Assembly (NCBI GenBank): GCA_020049045.1 | Contig: JAIFLN010000123.1 | Coordinates: 1-37,625, forward strand | Direction of reading: 5' to 3' | Source: Spirochaetota bacterium | GTDB taxonomy: Bacteria > Spirochaetota > Spirochaetia > JABEVK01 | Length of the DNA: 37,625 nucleotides | Part shown: piece by piece, positions 16,566-24,915 of the stretch | Layout: each line of letters begins with the position of its first letter | How positions within the stretch are numbered: position 1 is the stretch's first letter | The notes under the pieces: generated by a model | Database searches by the model: none | What the model saw: the letters and a program-made list of their open reading frames with translations, nothing else | What the model was told of the DNA's origin: nothing | Position numbers and translations under genes: made by a program

Positions 16566-16571
16566 AGGGCT

Positions 16572-16601
16572 ATCCTAATACCGATCGGGTATAAAGCGCA
16601 A
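16572..16601 (-). promoter_or_regulatory. hipB promoter and operator
   Basis: On the minus strand TTGCGC (16601-16596) and TAGGAT (16577-16572) form a -35/-10 pair with 18-base spacing. The spacer contains the inverted repeat ATACC-GATCG-GGTAT (16578-16592), a probable HipB site. A similar GGTATAAA half-site recurs at 16629-16636, farther upstream. Confidence 0.6.
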
Positions 16602-16640
16602 GAATGCCGAAAACCTTACACCCGAAAAGGTATAAAATAG

Positions 16641-17765
16641 CTTCGAGCGACCCGCCTTCAAGCCGAAGTCTTTTTGCAGAACATGTGGGCCAACACCTCT
16701 TGGAACGCCTATCCCGGCATCCTCCAGCATCGCAGCGCGCCACCGGACATCGAAAAGTTCGCCCAGCGTTGCGCAGCGCTGGTGGAGCACCTCGAGAAGG
16801 TGAGGAAGTACACTTGCGTGCGCTGGTTCAACATCACCAACGAACCCGGCAACGATTGGTCGTGGTGGATGGACAGCGATGGAAAGACGGTCGACATCAC
16901 TCCGGCCCTTCGAGCGACCGCGCGGGCTTTTGCCCACCGCCGGCTCAAGGCGCAGCTTACCGGTCCGGACTGGACTAACCTGCCTGCCTTGGATCTGACC
17001 AAAATCGACTTTGACGACACGTTGGGCTCGTACGAGCTACACAGTTACTGGGAAGATTTTAGTACCGCCAAGATGGGCGAGTCCGGGCCTGAGAAGATCA
17101 TGGCCGCATGGGCCGACTATGCCCACGCCCGAAGTAAGCCGTTCTTTTTGGGCGAGTACGGCACCATGAACTACGGCTGGCAGTACGACCACCCCGCCCC
17201 CGGGGGTTATCTGGCGAGCCTCAAGGGTGCCGAGATCATCCTTCGTGGCCTGAACGCCGGAGTCGACGGCTTCAGCCGCTGGAGCTTCACCAACCGTGGC
17301 CATGTGGACGGTCAGTGGCAGCTCATCAATACCTGGGACGTCCAGCGGGGCGACCTGTATAAAACCTTCCGTCCCCACCCAAACGCCTACCTGCTGTTCG
17401 GGCTGATTTGCCGTCTTTTCCCGTTGGGCTGCCGCCGCGTCAAGCTGACGGTAGAAACCCGACCGATGACCGGCCACTACCTGGTTTCCGCAGGACTGAT
17501 CTCACCGAGTGGCGACCTGACCCTGTTTGTGCTCAGCAACACCGAGCAGGCACAGGCGGGTCACTTCCAGTTTCCCAAAGACTTCAGCGGCCCGCTTTAT
17601 CGCTATCAGGTGACGCAAGCCGACAAGGACAAGCCGTTCCGGCCGCGCCGACCGAAAAAGGTCGCCCGCAATGCTGACGGAAGCGTCAACGAGGTCTTCC
17701 CAGGCCTCAGTTTGACGGCCTTCAGCACCAGAAAACTCGGGCCAAGGGAGCGGGGTCTGGTGTGA
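16641..17765 (+). pseudogene. 5'-truncated GH5-type glycoside hydrolase
   Basis: The open frame follows an in-frame TAG at 16638-16640 and reads VFLQNMWANTSWNAYPGILQ, then the GH5 acid/base motif WFNITNEPGNDWSWW and the nucleophile motif PFFLGEYGTMNYGW. A C-terminal beta-domain follows (VKLTVETRPMTGHYLVSAGL). About 375 codons remain. The first strands of the TIM barrel (roughly 80-120 residues) and any genuine start are missing. The break lies next to the hipB upstream region, and nothing resembling the lost 5' end is found after the GH29 gene. The simplest reading is that arrival of the hipBST module replaced the 5' end. Its last 44 bases overlap the convergent GH10 gene. A short product from TTG 16674 or ATG 16683 is possible but would be incomplete. 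Confidence 0.8.
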
Positions 17766-19206
17766 ACGGACGCGACCACTCGCGGCGCAGTTCTTGGAGG
17801 CGGAAGTACATCTCCCGGGGCTGGTCGTGGGCGTCGAGCACGCTCCCGCAGTGAATAAACGCCGGCTCGACAAAGTCCCACCAGGTCAGCGCTTGGATCT
17901 CGGGGCGGGAGTACGCCAGGGTGTAGAACGCCTCCACCCAATCGGCCTGCACTTTTTGACTCCATTCGTGGCGCCACCGGCCATTGGTGTAGTTCAGTTG
18001 AAGCTTGGCAGGGTCCGGCGGTGCCCCATCGCGTCGGGCACTGACGCCCATCTCGGTGATGTGGATGGGCTTGCCCAAAGCGGCGTACTCGTCCAGAAGC
18101 CGGTCGATGGCCACCAGGTCGCGCACGGGAAAATACAGCTGGATGCCAATCACTTCAAACTCTACCCCCGCCGCCAACAGCCCCTTCAGGTAGGTCAGGG
18201 GCGAGACGATGGGGTCGCGAACAGGGCCATGGGCCACCGTCCCGTCGGCGACGTACTCGGCGAACGGAGCGCACACATTTACGATGCGCACAGCCTCGGG
18301 GTCGGACTGGCGGACCGTGTCGCAGCAGAGGCGGGTCAGCTCGATATTCTCGACCGGGCTGAGTGAAAAGCCATTGGCGAAATCATGAGCCTCGTTGATG
18401 ACGTCCCAGTAACGGATGCGGCCGCGGTAGCGCTCCACACTTTGGCGGACCACCCGCTCACAGGTGGAACGCACCCGGGCCAGGTCAGCATTCCGCAACC
18501 AGGGTGGGTTGCAGTCGGTGTTACCCCACCAAAGGGGGTGTCCCTTAGCCACCAAGCCGTGATCCTCGGCCGTCTGCAGCAGACGGTCAATCTCGTCGTA
18601 GCGAGGCTGCCCTTCCTCGGGTTCCAGGGCGACCAGGTAGAACGGCAATGTGGCGAAGTTGAACACCTCGGCGAAGGTCGTGGCCCGGTGAGTCCCCTTA
18701 AGCAGCTGGAAGGCGTTGCAGCCAAACAGGAAGTCGAGGCGCGGCGGATTCTGGGCAAGGCGTCTACGGGCTTTTTCTACCACCAAGGCTTCACCCGCCC
18801 AAAGGGCTTGGGCCAGAGCGCCTAGCACATCCCCCTTCCGAGCCAGGAAATGGGCTGCGCGAACCTGAGCCCGCACCGCCGGCGAAACTTCGGTCCCGGT
18901 GTACCGCTCCAACTCCGCCAGAGCGGTTGCCAGAGCCTCGGTCCCAAAGTCAACCGGAGAACTGCTGGGAAGAAATCCCCCACCGCGACCGTCGGCTGTC
19001 ACCCAAAGATCGCCAAATTCTGGCAGGTCCAGCCGCGCATGGAGTGTCACCGGCAGGTTTGGCACCTCGAGATCGACTGTCCCGTCGGGACGAATTTGAC
19101 TGTACCGACGCAAGGGTTGTCCCGGGAGGCTGGCGTACAGCGACTCCAGCCGGTTGCGGGCCAGAGGTGCGCCCACGGCATCGATCATTTTCACGGTGAG
19201 GGTCAT
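17722..19206 (-). CDS. Cytoplasmic GH10 endo-beta-1,4-xylanase-like enzyme
   Basis: This 494-residue enzyme has an N-terminal beta-rich region (about 1-100, MTLTVKMIDAVGAPLARNRL) and a GH10 barrel. Signatures are KGHPLWWGNTDCNPPWL, the acid/base glutamate in YWDVINEAHDFANGF, GIQLYFPVRDL and the nucleophile glutamate in KPIHITEMGVSAR, followed by LTWWDFVEPAF. It retains both catalytic residues. There is no signal peptide, so it should cut xylo-oligosaccharides after import rather than polymeric xylan. AGGAGAG stands four bases before ATG 19206. It is the last gene of the second importer operon, 9 bases after the solute-binding protein gene, which suggests that importer carries xylo-oligosaccharides. 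Confidence 0.9.
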   Translation of the reverse strand: MTLTVKMIDAVGAPLARNRLESLYASLPGQPLRRYSQIRPDGTVDLEVPNLPVTLHARLDLPEFGDLWVTADGRGGGFLPSSSPVDFGTEALATALAELERYTGTEVSPAVRAQVRAAHFLARKGDVLGALAQALWAGEALVVEKARRRLAQNPPRLDFLFGCNAFQLLKGTHRATTFAEVFNFATLPFYLVALEPEEGQPRYDEIDRLLQTAEDHGLVAKGHPLWWGNTDCNPPWLRNADLARVRSTCERVVRQSVERYRGRIRYWDVINEAHDFANGFSLSPVENIELTRLCCDTVRQSDPEAVRIVNVCAPFAEYVADGTVAHGPVRDPIVSPLTYLKGLLAAGVEFEVIGIQLYFPVRDLVAIDRLLDEYAALGKPIHITEMGVSARRDGAPPDPAKLQLNYTNGRWRHEWSQKVQADWVEAFYTLAYSRPEIQALTWWDFVEPAFIHCGSVLDAHDQPREMYFRLQELRREWSRPFTPDPAPLARVFWC

Positions 19207-19215
19207 CGGTCTCTC

Positions 19216-20658
19216 CTACTTCTTCTTGGCGAGGTAGGCGTCGAGCTGCTTCTGCACCTCGGCGATCTCTTTGTCGATGCCAATCTTCTTCTGCTTTTCT
19301 AGCAGCGGCTTCAGATCTTTGTCAGGATCAAACAGACCGATCGAGATCGACTGATTGACTTCGTTGAACACCGTTTGCCAAGCCGCCTCGATGTTCTTGA
19401 TGGATTCCTGGTTAAAGCTGAAATCGGCATACAATCGAACCTGGGCCTTGTTCATGGCATCACGGGCTTGAGCCACAAAGTTGTCGGCTACCCCGGGTAG
19501 CAGGTAGGCTAGGTGGGTGTTGCCCAGCATCCAGTTGAGGTTGGGATCGTAGCCCGAGTCGGCGATCTTCTCGATACGGTTGGCCCCGACCTTTTTGTAG
19601 TGGGTTCCCTCGATACCGTTGGCAAGCAGGTTGTAAAACACAGGGTCGGAATTGAGCAGGTCGAGCACCTTGAGCGCATTGGCAGGGTTCTTGGAGGTGC
19701 GGGACACCGCAAACTGGGAGCCAGCAAAGGAATCTCCACCAATTTCAGGCGTGCCGAGCTTGGCGATCACCACGTCAAAGCCGTTCTCGGCCTTGAACTT
19801 GGCTTCAGCATTGGGAACCACCGCCAACCAGCCTACGGCGTACTTCTGGGCCTTGATTTCCGGGTTGAGGTCTTTGACCGAAAAGGCGTCCTTGCGGATG
19901 TAGCCGGCTTTGTACCACTTGTTTGCCACTCTCAAGCCGTCCGCTAAGTACGGTTGCTCCCAGCTGTTGACCACCTTGGTGGGGTTGTTCTTGTAGACCA
20001 CAGAATTGTTGTATAAGGTGACCACCGGGTTGAAGGATCCGAAATGCCACAGCACTGAGTCGTTGGAGCCCACGGCCAGCGGGGTGATGTCGGGCTCTCC
20101 CTTTTTCACGGCCGCCAGGAAGCTTTCCATAGCACGGTAGTCCTTTTCCACGGCCTTGACGTCGAGCTTGTACTTTTCGGCCAGGTCCTTCTTGAACCAA
20201 ATGGCTTCCTGCCGGGCGGGGTACTCCATGAACGGTACGGTGTAGATCTTGCCATCCGAGGCGCGCAGCTGGTCCCAGGCCAGCTTGGGCACGTACTTGT
20301 AGTAGTTGGGCAGCGCTTTGGCCAGCAGGTCATCCAGGGGGACGAAAGCACTCTTGGCGATCTGGTCCTTGAAGTTGAAACACCAGCTCGACGTCCAAAC
20401 CAGATCCATGGGATCACCGGCAGCCGACTGTAGGATCAGCTTCTGGTTGTAGTTGTCGAACCCGTCGTAGGGCACGAACTCCACGTCGAATCCCGTCTTT
20501 TCCTTGGCGTATTTCGCCGCTGCCGCAAAGACAGCTGTAGTGTCCCTTTGGCTGTTGAACGGAAAGTGCATCGTGACCTTACTACTTTGGGCCGCCAGGT
20601 CCCAGCTCATCGTCGTCCCGAGAACCAGGGCCGCGAGGCACATTGTCAATTTTCTCAT
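19216..20658 (-). CDS. ABC importer solute-binding protein (DUF3502-type C-terminus likely)
   Basis: This 480-residue extracytoplasmic sugar-binding protein has Sec signal MRKLTMCLAALVLGTTMSW with likely cleavage after LAA (before QSS). The Cys at position 7 is not in a lipobox, so it is not a lipoprotein. Family-1 features include VPYDGFDNYNQKLILQSAAG, DLVWTSSWCFNFKDQIAKSA and VPFMEYPARQEAIWFKKDLA. The C-terminal third (about 340-480) resembles DUF3502 seen in LplA-like proteins. The second of two adjacent ATGs (20658) is preferred because it gives better spacing from AGGAG. Gene order permease-permease-SBP-GH10 suggests xylo-oligosaccharide uptake. Confidence 0.9.
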   Translation of the reverse strand: MRKLTMCLAALVLGTTMSWDLAAQSSKVTMHFPFNSQRDTTAVFAAAAKYAKEKTGFDVEFVPYDGFDNYNQKLILQSAAGDPMDLVWTSSWCFNFKDQIAKSAFVPLDDLLAKALPNYYKYVPKLAWDQLRASDGKIYTVPFMEYPARQEAIWFKKDLAEKYKLDVKAVEKDYRAMESFLAAVKKGEPDITPLAVGSNDSVLWHFGSFNPVVTLYNNSVVYKNNPTKVVNSWEQPYLADGLRVANKWYKAGYIRKDAFSVKDLNPEIKAQKYAVGWLAVVPNAEAKFKAENGFDVVIAKLGTPEIGGDSFAGSQFAVSRTSKNPANALKVLDLLNSDPVFYNLLANGIEGTHYKKVGANRIEKIADSGYDPNLNWMLGNTHLAYLLPGVADNFVAQARDAMNKAQVRLYADFSFNQESIKNIEAAWQTVFNEVNQSISIGLFDPDKDLKPLLEKQKKIGIDKEIAEVQKQLDAYLAKKK

Positions 20659-20715
20659 CATGTCTCCTTTGAGTGTTTTCTTGACCGGCCAACGGCCGTC
20701 ATTCTGACGCTTTAG

Positions 20716-21600
20716 TCACCCTTTGACAGCACCCACCGTCAAACCCTTGACGAAGTACTTTTGAAAGAAGGGAAACGCAAACAGCATGGGTCCAGCCGCA
20801 ATCAGGCACATCGCCATGCGCACCGCCTCGGTGGGAACCTGGTTGGTTACCCTCAGTGAAAGAGGCATATCCCTCATACGCGAAAGGATGATCTCGATAT
20901 TGCTGAGCATGTTGCGCAGCAGCAGCTGAAGGGGTGCCATATCGGGCTTGTTGATGAACAGCAAACCCAACCACCAGTCGTTCCAGTAGGCGAAGGCCGT
21001 AAGGACGGCGATAGTGGCGATCGCGGGCGTGGCCACGGGCACAATGACCCGGAACAAAATGGTGAACTCACGGGCTCCATCCATCTTGGCCGACTCAATC
21101 AACTCGATGGGAATTCGTTGGAAGTTGGTTCTGAGAAGGAAAATATTCCACACGTTGACCACCGCAGGGACAATCAACGCAAAGTAGGTGTCACGCCAAT
21201 TGAGCACCTGCGCCACCAGAATGTAGAAGGGCACCAGTCCACCTGAAAACAGCATGGTGAAGAACAGGAAGAACGACAGGCCTTTGCGGAACCGATAATC
21301 GCGGCGGGCCAGGGTGTAGGCGACGCCAGCCGTGATGAGCACCGAAACCGCTGTGCCGATCACCGTGACAAGAATCGTAACCTGATAGGCTCCCAGAATT
21401 TGGAACGGATTCTTCCAGATCAAAGCATAGGCGTCGAAGTGAAAAGAGGTAGGCCACAGCGTGTAGCCGCCCTGACGGATGATCTCGACATCGCTGGACA
21501 GCGACGTAGTGATGACCGAGATGAGGGGCAGCAGCATCGCCAGGCTCAGCAGCACAAAGAATGCATGAATGGAAAGACGGGTCAGGCGACTGGAATGCAC
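20716..21600 (-). CDS. ABC sugar permease, YtcP/LplC type (second system)
   Basis: This 294-residue permease has about six helices, the EAA loop ELIESAKMDGAREFTILF and the typical C-terminus FFQKYFVKGLTVGAVKG. The start codon is GTG (21600-21598), supported by AGGAG six bases upstream. The gene begins 9 bases after the stop of the LplB-like partner. It pairs with the partner at 21610-22512 and the binding protein downstream. Confidence 0.94.
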   Translation of the reverse strand: MHSSRLTRLSIHAFFVLLSLAMLLPLISVITTSLSSDVEIIRQGGYTLWPTSFHFDAYALIWKNPFQILGAYQVTILVTVIGTAVSVLITAGVAYTLARRDYRFRKGLSFFLFFTMLFSGGLVPFYILVAQVLNWRDTYFALIVPAVVNVWNIFLLRTNFQRIPIELIESAKMDGAREFTILFRVIVPVATPAIATIAVLTAFAYWNDWWLGLLFINKPDMAPLQLLLRNMLSNIEIILSRMRDMPLSLRVTNQVPTEAVRMAMCLIAAGPMLFAFPFFQKYFVKGLTVGAVKG

Positions 21601-21609
21601 GGTAAGCTC

Positions 21610-22512
21610 CTAAAACAAGGTGGTATCGCGATCAATTCGACGAGCCCAGGCATTGGCACCCAGGACCAAAAGAAACCCGACTGAGGATTGCAACAGTCCG
21701 GCTGCGGCTGCCATACCGGGCTCATTCATATTGCGCAAGGCACGGAACACGTAGGTGTCGACAACGTCGGTGACGGGGTAGAGTGCTTTGGAATCCTGGG
21801 GCACAAAGTAGAACAGCCCGAAGTCGGCCCGGACGATGCCACCCACCGCCAAAATGAGCAGGATCGTCATGGTAGGATACAAAAATGGCAAGGTGATGTG
21901 GCGGATGGTTTGAAGCTTGGTGGCCCCATCGATGGCGGCAGCCTCAAAGTAGTCGCGCTCGACACCTGCCAGCACCGCGTAGTACAGCAGGCAGCCCATG
22001 CCCACACCCTTCCACAGACTCACCAGGGCCAGGATGAACGGCCAATACGCTGGTTCGGAATACCAGGCAACGGCCTCGCCACCCAGCGCTCCGATCATTT
22101 GGTTCAACATGCCGTAGCGGGGATTCAGAAAGGTGACAAACATGAACGAGGCTATGATCCAACTCATGAAGTTGGGGTACACCAGCACGGTCTGGTACAC
22201 CTTGATGGCTTTTTTGCCCGTCAGTTCATACAGCAGCAGGGCCAGCACCACCGAGCCGATCAAGCCAGTGACAATGAACAACAGGTTGAGCCAGAGCGTG
22301 GTAGCTGTCACTGACCAGATGGCACCAGTGGTAAAGAGGAACTCGAAGTTCGACAACCCGACAAAGGGGCTGCCAAGGACCCCTTTCTGATAGTCGAAGT
22401 TCTGAAAGGCCATAACAATGCCGAACATCGGCAAGTAGGCAAACACCAGAACGAGGACCAGAGCAGGCAAGGCGAGCAACGTCAGCTCCCAGGGAAAAGG
22501 CTTGCGTTTCAT
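21610..22512 (-). CDS. ABC sugar permease, LplB type (second system)
   Basis: This 300-residue permease shows the LplB pattern: MKRKPFPWELTLLALPALVL, then YLPMFGIVMAFQNFDY, and the EAA loop YFEAAAIDGATKLQTI. It is the first gene of the importer/GH10 operon, divergent from the membrane AraC regulator. ATG 22512 is chosen because homology-like sequence begins there, although no Shine-Dalgarno precedes it. A longer frame from TTG 22596 has a TANNNT-like box (TAAGTT) six bases upstream and cannot be excluded. Confidence 0.9.
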   Translation of the reverse strand: MKRKPFPWELTLLALPALVLVLVFAYLPMFGIVMAFQNFDYQKGVLGSPFVGLSNFEFLFTTGAIWSVTATTLWLNLLFIVTGLIGSVVLALLLYELTGKKAIKVYQTVLVYPNFMSWIIASFMFVTFLNPRYGMLNQMIGALGGEAVAWYSEPAYWPFILALVSLWKGVGMGCLLYYAVLAGVERDYFEAAAIDGATKLQTIRHITLPFLYPTMTILLILAVGGIVRADFGLFYFVPQDSKALYPVTDVVDTYVFRALRNMNEPGMAAAAGLLQSSVGFLLVLGANAWARRIDRDTTLF

Positions 22513-22665
22513 GGGAAAAAGGGTGGAGCCAGCCCCTCGATCGAGCAACGCCGAAAGCGGACCAATAGTCTCATTTCGAAAGGTGAGGTATCCCAAAGAA
22601 GCAACTTAGGTTTGAAAGCAGAAGATTCTACGGAAATTCCTTACCCGATTTCGCAAGAATTGTCG

Positions 22666-22671
22666 TAGTCT
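22666..22671 (+). promoter_or_regulatory. TANNNT box of the membrane AraC regulator gene
   Basis: TAGTCT ends exactly six bases before ATG 22678, the same spacing as at five other starts in this window. There is no good -35 box. This supports a leaderless transcript, possibly activator-dependent. Confidence 0.55.
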
Positions 22672-22677
22672 AGCGGG

Positions 22678-24831
22678 ATGAAACCTTTGTTCCGCCGAAT
22701 TCTGGTGGTGTTGACCTCGGTCAGTGTTGCCTCGGTGGTATTGACCACGGCCTTTCTCTATTTTGGTTTCCTGCGGATAGCGCAGCAGGATGCAGCGACG
22801 GCAGACCGCGACCGTCTGGTACAACTGGAAAACCTGGCCTCGGTGATGGCAGTCCAGGCAAGGAGCCTGGCGGAGCAGGTTTTCAGCAACGAGGTGATCG
22901 CCACCAACCTCATCTACACCGAGCTGGAACAAGGCCCTTGGGAGCTGATCCGAGCACTGCGTATGCTCGAAACCTACCGCCAGCCGCTGAGTCAGGTCGA
23001 GTCAATCTACATCTACAACGGAAGCCAAAAAACGTACTACGTGACAGCAGAGTCAATACCAACCATAGTTTCGCGCCCCTTGGCCCCTGACAACGGGGTC
23101 TGGGGTCTGCTCGAGCAGGCTGGAAAGGTTGGCCAGCTTCGTCCCATCCCCCGGATCATTCAGCGTCAGAACTCTCTGTCCAAGGTGCCGGTGGACAAAA
23201 AGGTCTATACCTTCCTGTATTGGGGAGCCGCGGTCATTCAAGATGGAGTCCCTCAGTTTGCCCTGGTAATCAACATGGACGCCGGCTTCATCCACGCCGG
23301 GCTTTCGGAACTCTCCAAAGACATGCGCAATTCGGCCTACGCCGTCAATGCCGAAGGCGTCATCGTGCTGGAGAACCCCCTGAGGCCGTTTCTTTCGGTG
23401 GTGACGGGCGATCCCGAAGGCTCCCTGGTAAGCCGTACCCACCTTTCTTCCCTGGGGTGGACTTTCGTGCAGCAGACAAGCGTCGCTCGGCTGGAGGCGC
23501 AGCTGGTTCCCTTGCGCAACACCGTTGCAGCCGTGTTTCTGGGAGTCCTTCTGCTAACGTTGGCCCTTGCCCTTATCGCCTCGAGATCGCTTTACGCACC
23601 CATTGGTTCGCTAGAGGCTGCGCTCCAGGCTCTCAGTGAAACCCGGGCACGGGAACACCGCGAGCTGGCGGAGTCTCGGCTGAAGCGGCTTCTGACCAGC
23701 GAAGGCTCACCAGCGACCGACCGCTGGAATGAGACCGACCTCGAGAGTGAAGCGCTCTGCCTGGTATTTCTGGTAGTGGTTGAAGACTTTCCAACGTTCC
23801 GGCAACGGTTCACGCAGGCCGACCGCAGCCGCATCAAGGCGGTCATCCGGGATACCTGTCTGCGCTGTCTACCCACAGGAGTACGCGGCACCGGTTGCGA
23901 GTGGGATGAGCGCGGCGACTTGCTGGTGGTCCAGTCGCTCCAGCGGGAGACCCTGCCCGAAGTATCCTCGCTGGTGGCTCGCTGGTCCGCCGAGGTTTCC
24001 GCTTTGGCGAACGTAACCATTGGCGTCACTTACGATTCACAGGCACGCCTACCCGAGGCCTTGGCCGGCACCGCCCTTCGGCTGGCCGAAGGAGCCCAAT
24101 CGCGGGTGTGGACCCCCGGGGCGGTGGTCGATGTGAACCGTTTGGAGTACGCCGACCCCGCGACGTATGCCTACCCGATACGCCACGAGACCGAGATCCT
24201 CGAGCACGTGCGGACCGGATCCCACGACAAAGCCGCAGCCCGGTTCCAGGGTTTTGTCGAGGGACTGCGCCCCTACCCTCCGGCCGTGCTCCACACGTCA
24301 CTGGTCCGGTTGGCCAGCAGTCTGCACTCACAACTCGAGGCAACCTTGCGCCTCCAGAGGCGCTCGCTTTCTCTACGCCTGCCCGAGCTGATGGAACAGG
24401 TGACCTCTTTCGATTCGCTGGCCCAACTTGAGGGGCTGTTTGGGGAGCTGTTTACCGAGTACCAGGCGCTGCAAGACAACCGAAGGAGTGAGCGGCGAAT
24501 CACCCTCGCCTCTGAGGTGGACCAGCTCATTCAGCAGTACTACACCGACCCCAACTTGTCGCGTCCTTCGATTGCCGATCGGCTGGGCTATTCCGCCGTC
24601 TACCTGGGCAAGGTGTACCTGCAAGAGACAGGCAGAACGATTGCCCAGGCCATCAGCCACCACCGCCTGGAGTCTGCCAGACAGCTTTTGGCGACCAGCA
24701 CCCTTTCGGTCACTCAAATCGCACATTCGGTGGGCTTTTCCAATGAGAAATACTTCCATCCTCTCTTCAAAAAACACCAAGGGGTGACCCCCACCGAGTA
24801 CCGGCAACAGGTCTTGAAGCAGGCGCTGTGA
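22678..24831 (+). CDS. Membrane-anchored sensor-regulator with AraC output
   Basis: This is a 717-residue one-component regulator. Transmembrane helices at about 8-32 and 281-303 bracket an extracytoplasmic sensor domain of about 250 residues, Cache-like (YIYNGSQKTYYVTAESIPTI, FALVINMDAGFIHAGLSELS). A cytoplasmic linker of about 300 residues follows, and then an AraC double helix-turn-helix (about 615-717) with LSRPSIADRLGYSAVYLGKV and IAHSVGFSNEKYFHPLFKKH ending VTPTEYRQQ. It has no kinase or receiver, so it would sense an extracytoplasmic sugar or loaded binding protein and act on DNA directly. It is divergent from the importer/GH10 operon, its probable target. Confidence 0.92.
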   Translation: MKPLFRRILVVLTSVSVASVVLTTAFLYFGFLRIAQQDAATADRDRLVQLENLASVMAVQARSLAEQVFSNEVIATNLIYTELEQGPWELIRALRMLETYRQPLSQVESIYIYNGSQKTYYVTAESIPTIVSRPLAPDNGVWGLLEQAGKVGQLRPIPRIIQRQNSLSKVPVDKKVYTFLYWGAAVIQDGVPQFALVINMDAGFIHAGLSELSKDMRNSAYAVNAEGVIVLENPLRPFLSVVTGDPEGSLVSRTHLSSLGWTFVQQTSVARLEAQLVPLRNTVAAVFLGVLLLTLALALIASRSLYAPIGSLEAALQALSETRAREHRELAESRLKRLLTSEGSPATDRWNETDLESEALCLVFLVVVEDFPTFRQRFTQADRSRIKAVIRDTCLRCLPTGVRGTGCEWDERGDLLVVQSLQRETLPEVSSLVARWSAEVSALANVTIGVTYDSQARLPEALAGTALRLAEGAQSRVWTPGAVVDVNRLEYADPATYAYPIRHETEILEHVRTGSHDKAAARFQGFVEGLRPYPPAVLHTSLVRLASSLHSQLEATLRLQRRSLSLRLPELMEQVTSFDSLAQLEGLFGELFTEYQALQDNRRSERRITLASEVDQLIQQYYTDPNLSRPSIADRLGYSAVYLGKVYLQETGRTIAQAISHHRLESARQLLATSTLSVTQIAHSVGFSNEKYFHPLFKKHQGVTPTEYRQQVLKQAL

Positions 24832-24915
24832 CGCCGGTTCAGCTTGACGGGTTCTTTGGAATGCATCGCACCACGTTTTCGATCGATGAACTCGCCGTCA
24901 GCGCCCGCGCGTTCC

